A stretch of DNA of 51,579 nucleotides from a virus. The stretch covers positions 1 to 51,579 of IMG/VR virus record IMGVR_UViG_3300032047_000023; one strand, given 5' to 3'. Below the pieces are notes generated by a model that had not been told where the DNA came from, did no database searches, and saw nothing but the letters and a program-made list of their open reading frames with translations. Every line of letters begins with the position of its first letter. Position 1 is the stretch's first letter. The position numbers were made by a program, and so were the translations under genes. Positions 40,579 to 50,278 of this stretch are shown here, piece after piece.

Positions 40579-43500
40579 CTAGAACATTGTTGGGTCTATT
40601 CTCATACGTTTAATTGTATCAGCAGTTTTTAACTGTGAATCTATTAACATCAACTGACCTTCACTAAGGTCACCCATGTTATCGCCTAACTCTAAATCAG
40701 ACATAGCCTTTTTAATATCATCAGCAGAATATTTAGAAACTAGGTCATACTGACTACGTAATGTTGTGCCTGTTCCGTCATATCTCGTTACTAATCGAAG
40801 TTTAGTTAATTCCTTAACTTCTTTCATTTTATCTTTCCATATTATGCGTAGTTCATCTTGTGGTAGACTACGGAACTTCATACTTTCCATCTTTTTAGTA
40901 GACCATTCCTCTATAGACTGATACATCTGGCGTTGATATTCATTAACAGCCTCCGGTATCATTCTCTTTTTGTCTTTAGACAAAGGAGCATTAATCTTCC
41001 ACTGGTCTAATCCCATTAAGTTCATAACACGTTGTGTGTTTGTTAACTCTACAGTTCTAACACCTACGTTTTTAGCAGACTGTTGTTTAGTTTCACCTGC
41101 TGCTGAAGATTGTTTAGTTGGCATATTCTCACCAGTAGTCAAGAAGTCAGTGAAAGAATCAACGTATTTAAATGACTCAGCGATAGTTCTATTTAGTCTA
41201 CTTTCTATCTGCTTTAAGTCTTTAGGGCTTTGGTCTATATCCATAATTAAACCAAATGCAGTATCAATAGGCTCTAGAGGTCTAACAAAACCAGATATAG
41301 CTTGTGCAGATATTTCTGTTACAACATTTAAACCTTCATCGTAAGCGTTATCTATCTCACCTTTAAGAATAGCCATAGTGAAGTCAGCAATCTCACCAGT
41401 AGTCTTAGTGAGGTTACGTGTAAGCCCACCTCCACCAAAGTCTTTACCAATTTGTGCTAGTATTTCTTCTGGAACTTCTTCACCTGCCATGTGGTAAGAT
41501 ACTACACGGGCAGCTGCTTTGAATAAGGAGATAGGATAATCATACTGTTGTGATACAACTTGACCATCTATTATGTTATCATATAATCCTAGTCCTGCCT
41601 TACGGTTTTCTTGTTCGTCTTGAGCCATTGTGTATATTAAACCAGTAACCACAGCACCTCTTGCCGCTAGTTCCTCTATAGGCACATCGTTATACTTACC
41701 ACTAATCTTTTTAACTGCTATATTAAGTACTGGTGTATTTTTAATACCAAAGTCTATAGTGTTGTTAAAGAACCTACCAAACGGAACCATGAAACCAAGA
41801 CCTGGGATGTTACGTGCATCTTCTACGAAACCTGCAAGCTCACCTAGTTTAGTACGGTTCTTGTATGACTTAGAGAATGTATTTTCCATAGTTTTAGCTA
41901 CAGCATCTATTTCCATTTGTTTGTATTCTTTAGTAGCCATGATCTTAACAGCTTCTGGGCTAGTGTAGAACTCATTCCAACTCTTACCAAACTTAAGTCT
42001 TAGTTGCTTGTTCATTTGACCTATATACTCTTGAGACTTAGTATAAGCATCTTGAGCATTAACAAACGTAGCTCTTTGTACAGCATTGATAACAGTATCT
42101 GATTTGTCTTGTAAGAAAGCACCTTTACCTAACGAAGCCATTTGCTCCGTAGTGTTACTGATCTCAACACCACCAGACAATGTACGATTAAGCTTGTCTA
42201 AAGCACCCGTGTTATTTTGCAGTGCACTCTTATAAGCTGCATATGTCATATCATTATCAAACGCAAACTTAACACGATCTTTAGCAGATAATAATAATTG
42301 TTTAGCTACAAAAGTATTCTTAGCACCTGCATCTGCAAAGCCTAACACTGACTGCAGTGTTCCCCTACCACCTTTAAATAAAGCTAGTGTTACATCAGTA
42401 GATATATCTAAACCTGCTGCTGCTCCATAACCTAGTACGTTTAAGATAGAAGTAGAAGGATGAGACACTAGTGATCTAATAAATTTGTTTTGAAGCTCAG
42501 ATATGTTAGATGCAACAGCACCTCTTGGTTTAAACTTATCTTTCTGTAGTACAATATCATCCATAAGATTTAAGTCTAGAGCTTCTTTCATAAAGCTGTC
42601 CATATCTAAATCTTCTACGTTAACATCTAGTCTCTTAGCAACCTGCATAACACTATTCATACTACGAGCACTTGCGTTCATTCTAGAGGCAAAAGCATCA
42701 CCAAATGTTTCTGGTGTAATCTTAGTATTCTTGCGTTTAGCTTTACCGCCAAATGCTTTCATAATACCATCAATATCAGTTTGATCTAGCTCTTCTTTCA
42801 TAAAGTCAGCTATCCAGTTTGATATCTTATCGTCATCAGTACGCTTGCTAAATAAGTAGCCACCCTCTTGCATGATCTGCGCGAGACCCTTAAGGTTGTT
42901 TTCACCTTCGCCTTTATATATACCTAGTAGTACATCAATAAAGAAGTCAGTATCACCTTTAGTGATATCGTCTCCTGACTTAACCTTCTGTAACCAAGTA
43001 GTTGTACCTTCTGGTTCTTTTTCTACAAAAGACTTGATAGCATCTTGCATTTCTTTAGCTATCTGTTTAGGGGATACCTTTTTTACAGTCTCAGTAATAA
43101 GGGCTGTGTCAGATGTACCACGTTTAAGTACTACACCTGCTTGTACTGTACCCATAGCCATAGCTGACAAAGCAGCAATACCAACAGCAGTTGTACTAAT
43201 TTCTTCCTGTACGTCAGTGTCGACTAATGCACGTTGATATAGGTACTCAAAACCACCATTTGTAGCTGCATCAAACGCTGTTACAGTAGCTATCTCTTTA
43301 AGTGCTCCTTTATTAAGTACTTTCTTTAGACCTTTGTTAGCCACCATCTTAGCAGAAAACTCAGCTACTTCTTTAGTAGTATTAACAGTAGCTACTTTAG
43401 CGGCTGATTTAAGAACTTTAGTACCTGCTTTAGCAGCTATTTCTTTAGAAGCACCTGCCATTAGTTGCTTAGTTACTTCTTTCATAGCTAACTTCTCAGC

Positions 43501-44259
43501 AGTCATAACAGAAGTTTTTACTGCAGTACCACCTACAGCTTTGCCTATAAACCCACCTACCAAGTTCACAGGATCGAGTATAACAGAACCTACGTAGTCT
43601 TTAATACCTTCTCCAAATTCACTCCAAGTAACACCTTCACCAGTTAAGCCTTCCATCTTTTCAAAGATAGAGTATGCTTTACCTGCCATTAGTAGTTTCT
43701 CAGGGTCCTTCTTAGCATCCATTAGCCAATCAACTTCGGCTATAGCTTTAATAGAATTACCTGCAGATACTCCTCGTCTATTGTTAAGGAATGTATCTAC
43801 AATTTCTTCTCTACTCTTATTCTCAACAGCTTGTATACCATACCTAGCTTTAACAAAGTCGTTGATAGGATTAAAGAGTTCATCACGCTCAGACATATCA
43901 TCTTGTGAATATGTAAAAGCTTCAACACCTTTAGGTAGTTTAACCAGTCCGTCCTCGTCCAGCAGACTGTTTGATTCAATAGTTTCAATAGTAGAAGTTT
44001 TTTGAACATCTACTTCTCGCATCCATGAAGGAAGCTCTGTGAGACCCTTTTCTTCCTCTTCAACTACTCTCATCCATGAAGGAAGCTCATCGCTCTCCTC
44101 GGCTTCTACAGGGGCTTCTGGAGCTACTTCTGGCTCCTCATCTACTAGTCTCATCCACGTAGGTACTTCTAAATCTGTACTAGGTGAGAATACTGGTTTA
44201 TTTAATCTTTCAAGACGATCTTGTGCTGTCTCTAACCCAACAGGTGCTCTTGCCGGCAT
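40579..44259 (-). CDS. Large internal virion protein (T7 gp16-like position)
   Basis: A 1226-residue protein, the largest single uninterrupted coding region and last gene of the late block. Its disordered acidic N-terminus holds three copies of a (L/V)P(S/T)WMRxV motif at residues about 32, 59 and 76. Alternating Ala-rich and Lys-rich helices with several hydrophobic stretches (ILNVLGYGAAAGLDI, IPGLGFMVPFGRFF, GAVVTGLIYTMA) follow, as in ejected core proteins that form a DNA channel across the cell wall. No lysozyme domain is visible; that function lies in a separate gene at 46.9-47.5 kb. Confidence 0.8.
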   Translation of the reverse strand: MPARAPVGLETAQDRLERLNKPVFSPSTDLEVPTWMRLVDEEPEVAPEAPVEAEESDELPSWMRVVEEEEKGLTELPSWMREVDVQKTSTIETIESNSLLDEDGLVKLPKGVEAFTYSQDDMSERDELFNPINDFVKARYGIQAVENKSREEIVDTFLNNRRGVSAGNSIKAIAEVDWLMDAKKDPEKLLMAGKAYSIFEKMEGLTGEGVTWSEFGEGIKDYVGSVILDPVNLVGGFIGKAVGGTAVKTSVMTAEKLAMKEVTKQLMAGASKEIAAKAGTKVLKSAAKVATVNTTKEVAEFSAKMVANKGLKKVLNKGALKEIATVTAFDAATNGGFEYLYQRALVDTDVQEEISTTAVGIAALSAMAMGTVQAGVVLKRGTSDTALITETVKKVSPKQIAKEMQDAIKSFVEKEPEGTTTWLQKVKSGDDITKGDTDFFIDVLLGIYKGEGENNLKGLAQIMQEGGYLFSKRTDDDKISNWIADFMKEELDQTDIDGIMKAFGGKAKRKNTKITPETFGDAFASRMNASARSMNSVMQVAKRLDVNVEDLDMDSFMKEALDLNLMDDIVLQKDKFKPRGAVASNISELQNKFIRSLVSHPSTSILNVLGYGAAAGLDISTDVTLALFKGGRGTLQSVLGFADAGAKNTFVAKQLLLSAKDRVKFAFDNDMTYAAYKSALQNNTGALDKLNRTLSGGVEISNTTEQMASLGKGAFLQDKSDTVINAVQRATFVNAQDAYTKSQEYIGQMNKQLRLKFGKSWNEFYTSPEAVKIMATKEYKQMEIDAVAKTMENTFSKSYKNRTKLGELAGFVEDARNIPGLGFMVPFGRFFNNTIDFGIKNTPVLNIAVKKISGKYNDVPIEELAARGAVVTGLIYTMAQDEQENRKAGLGLYDNIIDGQVVSQQYDYPISLFKAAARVVSYHMAGEEVPEEILAQIGKDFGGGGLTRNLTKTTGEIADFTMAILKGEIDNAYDEGLNVVTEISAQAISGFVRPLEPIDTAFGLIMDIDQSPKDLKQIESRLNRTIAESFKYVDSFTDFLTTGENMPTKQSSAAGETKQQSAKNVGVRTVELTNTQRVMNLMGLDQWKINAPLSKDKKRMIPEAVNEYQRQMYQSIEEWSTKKMESMKFRSLPQDELRIIWKDKMKEVKELTKLRLVTRYDGTGTTLRSQYDLVSKYSADDIKKAMSDLELGDNMGDLSEGQLMLIDSQLKTADTIKRMRIDPTMF

Positions 44260-44270
44260 ACTTTATTCCT

Positions 44271-46355
44271 TTATTGGTTTGAGTTAACTAATGATTTTAT
44301 TCGTGCCTCTATTTCATCCTCACTCATATGGATAGTTGCGTTTTTATATCTTTTCTTGAACTCTTCCATAGCCCACTTAACTCTATTTCTCTTAGGTGTT
44401 CTAGGAGGTATAGAATCTACTACATCAAATACTTTATCACTTACTACAGTAGCGTTTGCTTCTGCTAAATCCATAGGCTCTTCTACAGTACCTTCACCTT
44501 TAAATGATCTATCTACAAACGTATCTAAATCTATTACTTTCTCTCCAGGTTTACTGCCCTCTACTTGTTCTTCAGTAGTTCCTTTGCCCATTCTAGATAA
44601 GCCTTCTGCTTGCTTATCAAAGATCTTCTCTACTGCACCTGATTCTTTAAGGTTATCCTCTTCTTCAAACTTCTTCATTTCAGCTAATTCTTTTTCCATT
44701 GCCTCCAACCTTAGTGTCTCTCGGTCTTCGTCAGTTACAATAGGTGTTGTACCCATACCTGCAGGTATGTTATTAGGGTAGTTTTCTTCTTCTGAGTAAG
44801 GGTCTACTTCAAATACTTTGTTACCCATTTTAACAAACCCTGAGAATCCTTTTAACCTAGCTTCTTGTATGTCCTCAGGAGAGTTGAATACAGTAGGATT
44901 GCTCTTACTATTCTCTAAAAGATCAGTTTGAGTATCACCACCAGTTCCACCACCAGTTCCACCACCAGTTCCACCACCAGTTCCACCACCGCTAGTAACT
45001 TCAGCCTCTACAGGTTCTCCATAAAATGACTGAACAAGAGGGTTTTTATCTAAGTTAAACTCAGATTGTATAGATATACCGTAGTTTAAATCAGCTAGTA
45101 TTTGATAGCCTCTAGCATCATCTTTATCTTTTTTAATAAATGCTAATGCTCTTTCTACTTTATCTTTTTTATCTTCATCTGTTATCTCACCAACAGCTAT
45201 ACGAGCTTCGTTAGCTATAGCAGTCTTCCAGATGCCTTCACCTTTAGTAACTTCATTAGCGTCTGGAGGTGTACCTGTTTGTTGGAATAACTCTTCAGTA
45301 GGTCTGTACCCTTTAAGAACCATTAGACCTTTAGCCATAGCTTCTGGATTCTCTAATCCATCACCCTTCATCATATCCTTTACAATTTCTAAAGCTTCTT
45401 CCTCGTTCTTACCTTCTACTTGACCTAAGTAACTAAAGTACTGAGGTAATTCATTTAACTGTACTTCATTACCTTTTTTAGCTTGTGCATCTACAAAAGC
45501 TTGTAACGATGCCTGTGCTGAAGGACTAGATATAGCAGCTTTAAAGAATGGAGATTCTTGTTCTTGTTTAGTTAACTTAGTGTTGTAATTAGCAGTAAAC
45601 TTCTTAGACACAGCTACAGTAGCGTTAGTGCCAATAGGTACAGCCTTGCCTGAGTCTCCTGATAAAGCACCAAGTAAAGATGAAGGTATCATGTCTATAA
45701 CTGCTTGTGTATACGCTAAGTCTGCCGCACGTTCTTTAATATCAAATCCTTTTTGTGCTAAGTCTTCAGCAACACCTGCTGCTCTCATCTGCTCTTCAAA
45801 CTGGTCTTCACGCAAGTTAAAGTTCTTTTCAGCCATCTCTTGACCAAACTTAGTTATTTCTATTTGACGAAGTGATTCAGCTATTGCTCTAGCTTCTGCT
45901 CTATTGTCGCGTATATCTTGTGCTCTATCTCTTAGTTTACCATACTTAAACTTTTCAATAGTAAGTTTGTAGAGCTTATCTGTTTGTTCTTGAGCTTGTT
46001 GATTAGTAAGTTTAGTAAAGTCAAACTTTTCAACAGCCATACCCCACTCTTTGTTCTTCCATTTTTCATCAAGCTCTATCTTTTTTTCTAAGTTTTCTTG
46101 AGCTAGTGCTTCTCTTGCTAACCTATCTTCACGACCTTCTTCATACGTTTTTACTTGTATATCGTAATTTGATTGCCAGTTTTTTTGCTGTTGATCACGA
46201 AAAGCTTTTGTATTAGCATCAGTTAACAAATCTCTACTCTTAGTATACTCAAATGTAGCCTGACGTTCTGCTCTACGTGCTTCTAATTCTTCTTGCTCTG
46301 CCTTCGCTTCTTTAGCGTCCTTAAATCCTTTTGCTACACCTGCCCAAAAACTCAT
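44271..46355 (-). CDS. Internal virion protein, coiled coil (T7 gp15-like position)
   Basis: A 694-residue protein. The first 230 residues are almost pure charged coiled coil (KEAKAEQEELEARRAERQATF, EQTDKLYKLTIEKFKYGKLRDRAQDI). A helical globular middle follows, then a (GGGT)n linker at about residues 455-470 coded by a 12-bp repeat, and an acidic C-terminal part. It starts inside the upstream gene's stop. Its place next to the largest core protein suggests an ejected internal protein; no enzymatic motif is seen. Confidence 0.72.
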   Translation of the reverse strand: MSFWAGVAKGFKDAKEAKAEQEELEARRAERQATFEYTKSRDLLTDANTKAFRDQQQKNWQSNYDIQVKTYEEGREDRLAREALAQENLEKKIELDEKWKNKEWGMAVEKFDFTKLTNQQAQEQTDKLYKLTIEKFKYGKLRDRAQDIRDNRAEARAIAESLRQIEITKFGQEMAEKNFNLREDQFEEQMRAAGVAEDLAQKGFDIKERAADLAYTQAVIDMIPSSLLGALSGDSGKAVPIGTNATVAVSKKFTANYNTKLTKQEQESPFFKAAISSPSAQASLQAFVDAQAKKGNEVQLNELPQYFSYLGQVEGKNEEEALEIVKDMMKGDGLENPEAMAKGLMVLKGYRPTEELFQQTGTPPDANEVTKGEGIWKTAIANEARIAVGEITDEDKKDKVERALAFIKKDKDDARGYQILADLNYGISIQSEFNLDKNPLVQSFYGEPVEAEVTSGGGTGGGTGGGTGGGTGGDTQTDLLENSKSNPTVFNSPEDIQEARLKGFSGFVKMGNKVFEVDPYSEEENYPNNIPAGMGTTPIVTDEDRETLRLEAMEKELAEMKKFEEEDNLKESGAVEKIFDKQAEGLSRMGKGTTEEQVEGSKPGEKVIDLDTFVDRSFKGEGTVEEPMDLAEANATVVSDKVFDVVDSIPPRTPKRNRVKWAMEEFKKRYKNATIHMSEDEIEARIKSLVNSNQ
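44937..44990. repeat. 12-bp tandem repeat coding a Gly-Gly-Gly-Thr linker
   Basis: About four copies of CACCACCAGTTC in tandem within the internal virion protein gene. The unit is in frame, so copy number can change without a frameshift. Confidence 0.85.
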
Positions 46356-46858
46356 AACTCTTCTCCTCGTCTAGCCATTAAGCCTCTAGGTTCTTCCTTA
46401 GGCATATCCATAGGTAACTCTTCTTGCATAGGCTCCTCAGAGTCCATGTCTTCTTCGACTTTCATATCCAACTCAGCAAGAATGTCTTGAGCTTTTTTCT
46501 CATTAATTTGATATTCTATTTCTTCATCTTGTTTACTGTTGTCAGGTATACCTTCTTCAAAGTCAATTCCTAACTTTTCAGCAGTAGATGTTATATATTC
46601 GTGTATAACAGGTGCTATTATTAGAGAAATGTCGATACTGTGTATCCCACCCATTACAGCACCCCTTAGTAAACCTTCAGTAATTGTAACAACATCAAGG
46701 CCTAGCTCTAGTGTGTCTGCTAATGCTTTAAACTTTTCCTCATCTTGAAGACGGTTTAAATGCCACATAATAGAGTCTTCTGCAGTAGTTAACTCAGGAG
46801 GATTTTCATACGGTGCATTCTTCGGCTCTGCAGTCAGGGACTGTCCAGGTATAATCAT
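46352..46858 (-). CDS. Hypothetical virion-cluster protein, 168 residues
   Basis: A 168-residue acidic protein with helical middle (EDSIMWHLNRLQDEEKFKALADTLELG), a hydrophobic patch (IDISLIIAPVIHEYI) and a Met/Glu/Pro-rich C-terminus (EEPMQEELPMDMPKEEPRG). It overlaps the next gene by four bases and lies among internal virion genes. Function unknown. Confidence 0.65.
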   Translation of the reverse strand: MIIPGQSLTAEPKNAPYENPPELTTAEDSIMWHLNRLQDEEKFKALADTLELGLDVVTITEGLLRGAVMGGIHSIDISLIIAPVIHEYITSTAEKLGIDFEEGIPDNSKQDEEIEYQINEKKAQDILAELDMKVEEDMDSEEPMQEELPMDMPKEEPRGLMARRGEEL

Positions 46859-46870
46859 TTACATATTCCT

Positions 46871-47524
46871 CTATTTGAATTTGTTGTAGTAGTCAGACAG
46901 TCTAGTACCAAACTTATCAGCAGGGTTATACTTACCTTTAGTTTTAAAGAATTTCTTCATACCTGTCTTACCACCTAAGTGAGCAACTGCTCTTAAACCA
47001 TCTCGTGACATTGTACCAGATTTATCTAAACTGTCAATAGTTTTATCTATATCTTTCATATGCCATTCAAATACTTTTTCTTGTAACTTAGGCTTACGTT
47101 TAAATGTCTCTGTTGAGAACTCCATGCCCTCTGCTTTCATAAAGTCTTTTAACCTAGCATCTGAAAACTGATAAGAACCAGTCATCTTACGACCATCGTC
47201 TAATTCAATCTGTGTGTCTGACTTACCACTGCTTTCAGATTCTTTTAGTTTCATAGCAAAGCCCTTCATGCCAAGACCTTCTGGTCTAGCTTTAGGTTTT
47301 TGCATAGACCTCATCAAAGAAAGACCCATACCCTCCTCAGATATTGGACTTCGTTCTATACTCTCAGGCCGTAGACGTGGACGCATAAGACCTGATTCAC
47401 TTGTTTCCTGTTCTACCCCTTCTTCTGGAGCTTCTCTTCCTATATCTGTTTGTAGTTTTTCTATAAGAGCCTTACGAGCCATCTCTAAGTTCTTTAGGTA
47501 CATACCTTTATTCATTGGAACCAT
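46871..47524 (-). CDS. Virion lysozyme-like protein (lytic transglycosylase fold)
   Basis: About 217 residues. The C-terminal domain has the goose-lysozyme/transglycosylase layout: KLKESESSGKSDTQI with a candidate catalytic Glu, MTGSYQFSDARLKDFMKA, LQEKVFEWHMKDI, LRAVAHLGGKTGMKKFF and FGTRLSDYYNKF. The N-terminal half is low complexity. The ATG at 47524 is nine bases past AGGAGG; a GTG at 47530 is possible but too close. It probably cuts murein locally during DNA entry. Confidence 0.75.
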   Translation of the reverse strand: MVPMNKGMYLKNLEMARKALIEKLQTDIGREAPEEGVEQETSESGLMRPRLRPESIERSPISEEGMGLSLMRSMQKPKARPEGLGMKGFAMKLKESESSGKSDTQIELDDGRKMTGSYQFSDARLKDFMKAEGMEFSTETFKRKPKLQEKVFEWHMKDIDKTIDSLDKSGTMSRDGLRAVAHLGGKTGMKKFFKTKGKYNPADKFGTRLSDYYNKFK

Positions 47525-47526
47525 TA

Positions 47527-49524
47527 TCACATTCCTCCTAACATTTGACCAAAGAGATATCCAATACCTTCTTTATCTTTTTGTTTATTAGCTTGATTAG
47601 TTTCCCACATAGATAACGTCTTAGACTCATTAGCTAAGAAAACACTAAGTGCTCTGTCAGTAGCACTTTCAGATTGTTTGAATGCGTAGTCCATTATATC
47701 ACGCTCACGTTGCCATACTGTGTCTAGCATTTGTTGTGTAAACATGTTAGCTGCTTTAGCTGACTCTAGGTTGGCTAAGTTTTGTGCTTGTGAATTAACT
47801 GTAGTAGCGTTCTGCCTCCACTGAGCATTAGCTTGAGCAATTACTAAAGCATTCTGTGCATTAAACTGATCTCTCTGTACATCCATACCTGCATTAAACT
47901 GTTGTACTTGTGTAGCCATGTTAGCAAAAAACTGATTAGTTTGGTTTTCACTACTTGCATTAAACTGCTTGGCTGCATTAATAGCTGATTGATCACTAAA
48001 GATAGCTTGTATATTAGATTGTGCTTTAAACAAGTCTGTTTGTTGTTGAAGGTCCATATTTTTCATGTCCATTTGCATGAAAGACTGAGCATTCATAACT
48101 GCTGCTTGCTGACGATTGTTTAAGTTTTGCATGTCCATTTGTGACATAGCAGCTGCATCAGCCATCATCTTAGCATTTTTAGCATTAAGATTAGTAAGAT
48201 CAACTGTCTGCGCCATACGAGCGTTTTCAAGAGCTATTTGCTGTTCAGCAGTAAAGTTCATGTTAGCTATATCAGCTACTCTTGACGCATTAGCTACTCT
48301 TGACTGAAACTCTTGTGAAAACTCTATGTTTAAAAACTGAGCACGTTGCTGTGCCGCAAACATTGTAGTCTGCTGTCTATTAGACAAGTTCATAGACTCA
48401 AACTTAGCAAATGTTTGAGCGTCTGCCATAGCAATAGGTATTGCTGACTCCATAGTCGCTTGTATTAAAGCTTGACCTGCCATACTAGAGGCTCCCAAAC
48501 CACGAGCTGCCATCTGTGCAGTAGCGTTACGTAGTGCACCAGCTGCCCAAGCTGGGGGAGAGTCTGCATCAAAGTCTGCCATTAGGCTACTCATTTGACC
48601 TTTTACAGTAGCCTGTAGTGAAGGGTCAGCTTGAGCTGCTTGTATGTCAAGAGCTTCATCAACTGCTGCCATATCTACTGCAGAACCTGAGATCATTTCT
48701 CCTGATTCTATTGTACGTTTAGCGGCAGGAGATACTGTCTGAGCACTAGTTATTTGCTGTGCTTCCAGTTCTCTAGCAGATAGAGTAGTAGGGTCTTTAG
48801 TTTGTGCTTCGACTATAGCAGAGGGATCAACAACTCCTTGTACAGCCTCTAAACTATCAGTTACACCTGTTACACCGCTGACAGCCTTAGTAGGGTCTAC
48901 AGAGGCTGCTTTAAAGGCATCTGGGTCTGTTATCTGAGGAGCATCAGGGTCTAGGATACCTGTACCTTCTGCAATCGTAGTTCCTTCAGCACTTGGGTCT
49001 ATTTGAGAAACTGCTGCAGTAGTAGCCATAGTTCCAGGTGATGTGACAGAGGCTTCCATCATATTACCTGATGCATTCTTAATCTTATCTGATTGTGTCT
49101 TAGCTTTTTCTTGCTGAGTAGGAGGAGTAGTAGGGTCTTCTTTAGTTCCAGGATCATTTTCATCTACAGGAGTTGGAAGTACAGGTGTTTCATCTATCAT
49201 AGGTACATCTTGACCCATACCTCCCATTGGCATAGGAGTACTTGGTTGTACTGCTGAAGGACTAGGAGCAGTACCTCCTCCCCCACTATCTGTAGAAGCC
49301 ATCTGGTTAGCTCTTGCCTGTAAGGTAGCAGGGTCTCCACCCATAACGACAGCACCTGTATTAGTGTTAGTTAAAGGAGCACCTGTCCTAGTGTTAGTGA
49401 TAGGCTGAGCAGTAGTAGGCCTATTAGCTGCTTGCTTCTTACCCTCTTCAGTACCTCCACCAAATGTAATCAAACCAGAACCAACTGGATTAAGTATTCT
49501 TTTCATTGAAAACGGGTTATACAT
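47527..49524 (-). CDS. Internal virion protein, Gln/Ala-rich helical repeat (gp14-like)
   Basis: A 665-residue protein. The N-terminal 300 residues are Pro/Thr/Ala-rich and disordered, with repeated DPxA/DPDA phrases. The C-terminal half is a long Gln/Asn/Met-rich helix with repeats such as MDMQNLNNRQQAAVMNAQSF and FNAGMDVQRDQFNAQNALV, a pattern I recall in internal or tail proteins of marine podoviruses. Function is inferred from position before the virion lysozyme gene. Confidence 0.72.
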   Translation of the reverse strand: MYNPFSMKRILNPVGSGLITFGGGTEEGKKQAANRPTTAQPITNTRTGAPLTNTNTGAVVMGGDPATLQARANQMASTDSGGGGTAPSPSAVQPSTPMPMGGMGQDVPMIDETPVLPTPVDENDPGTKEDPTTPPTQQEKAKTQSDKIKNASGNMMEASVTSPGTMATTAAVSQIDPSAEGTTIAEGTGILDPDAPQITDPDAFKAASVDPTKAVSGVTGVTDSLEAVQGVVDPSAIVEAQTKDPTTLSARELEAQQITSAQTVSPAAKRTIESGEMISGSAVDMAAVDEALDIQAAQADPSLQATVKGQMSSLMADFDADSPPAWAAGALRNATAQMAARGLGASSMAGQALIQATMESAIPIAMADAQTFAKFESMNLSNRQQTTMFAAQQRAQFLNIEFSQEFQSRVANASRVADIANMNFTAEQQIALENARMAQTVDLTNLNAKNAKMMADAAAMSQMDMQNLNNRQQAAVMNAQSFMQMDMKNMDLQQQTDLFKAQSNIQAIFSDQSAINAAKQFNASSENQTNQFFANMATQVQQFNAGMDVQRDQFNAQNALVIAQANAQWRQNATTVNSQAQNLANLESAKAANMFTQQMLDTVWQRERDIMDYAFKQSESATDRALSVFLANESKTLSMWETNQANKQKDKEGIGYLFGQMLGGM

Positions 49525-49526
49525 TC

Positions 49527-49943
49527 TTAGAACATCCTCTTGTGTAACTTGTTCCTATTATAGAATCTTCGGAAGTGGACTTGATTAGCGGTTCCGTATA
49601 GTTCTGTAGTCGTGTTCCTTATGGCTCTCATCATCTTACGTGTGTGACCAAAAGGAGCTATAAATTCTATACCCCATAACTTATCTGAAGTATTCTGTTT
49701 GTAATCTTTTGCAGTAGGTTGATACTTATCGTTTAAGAAAAGATTAGACTTAGTAGTTGATAACCAACACCAAGTTATTAATCCTACAGGTCTAGTATCT
49801 TCATAATAGATTCTAATCTTATTATGCTCTATAGGAAGAAGAAGAAAGGTATTAACTTGACTTGGAGTATAGTAAGAGTGTATATCTCCTAACTCCAATA
49901 AGCTAATACCGTCTACTACTGCTTTGTACTTGTCTATAACCAT
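49527..49943 (-). CDS. HlyC-like lysine acyltransferase
   Basis: A 138-residue protein that aligns by eye over nearly its whole length with toxin-activating acyltransferases: YTPSQVNTFLLLPIEHNK, then RPVGLITWCWLS, then SDKLWGIEFIAPFGHTRKMMRAI. His22 corresponds to HlyC His23, and Glu93 falls at HlyC Asp92. HlyC moves a fatty acyl chain from acyl-ACP to toxin lysines. No RTX toxin is present, so the substrate may be a phage virion protein or a host protein. It is the first gene after the promoter at 49982 and leads the internal virion genes. Confidence 0.8.
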   Translation of the reverse strand: MVIDKYKAVVDGISLLELGDIHSYYTPSQVNTFLLLPIEHNKIRIYYEDTRPVGLITWCWLSTTKSNLFLNDKYQPTAKDYKQNTSDKLWGIEFIAPFGHTRKMMRAIRNTTTELYGTANQVHFRRFYNRNKLHKRMF

Positions 49944-49981
49944 ATAGTATACCTATATACATCCGGGGCAACCTTAAGTTA

Positions 49982-50010
49982 ATTATACACATGTTTTACA
50001 CATCTGTCAA
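49982..50010 (-). promoter_or_regulatory. Leftward promoter for internal virion genes
   Basis: Read leftward: TTGACA (50010-50005), 17-bp spacer, TATAAT (49987-49982), a full consensus match. It lies in the only gap of the late block after the fibre and drives the acyltransferase and internal virion genes. Confidence 0.9.
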
Positions 50011-50029
50011 GTACTTTTTTTATATTATG

Positions 50030-50275
50030 TTATTCAGCCGTATAACCATTACCAGCAGTAATAGCTGCATTAGCCGCAGTCATACTTTCATCTTTCCAGT
50101 AATCTTTAGCAACCATTAGTTCTAGGTGCTGAGTATTACGATCCACACAGTCTTGTCGATCTTCTGCATCATCATCTGCCATAGCATTACCTGCTATTAC
50201 GTCATTGATAAGTGCAACTGAGTCACCCATTGCTGAGTAGTTCTGTGCAATTTGTTCTGCTGTTAATTCATCCAT
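50030..50275 (-). CDS. Small protein after the tail fibre, 81 residues
   Basis: An 81-residue acidic, helical protein (ELTAEQIAQNYSAMGDSVALINDVIAG, then AANAAITAGNGYTAE). It follows the fibre by three bases. Small genes just after fibres are often fibre-assembly factors; no motif confirms this. Confidence 0.65.
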   Translation of the reverse strand: MDELTAEQIAQNYSAMGDSVALINDVIAGNAMADDDAEDRQDCVDRNTQHLELMVAKDYWKDESMTAANAAITAGNGYTAE

Positions 50276-50278
50276 TGT

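Noticed and set aside
40970-45843. Many rightward Ser/Leu-rich frames opposite the large virion genes
   Set aside because: Shadows of long leftward genes with consistent codon use and tight packing.
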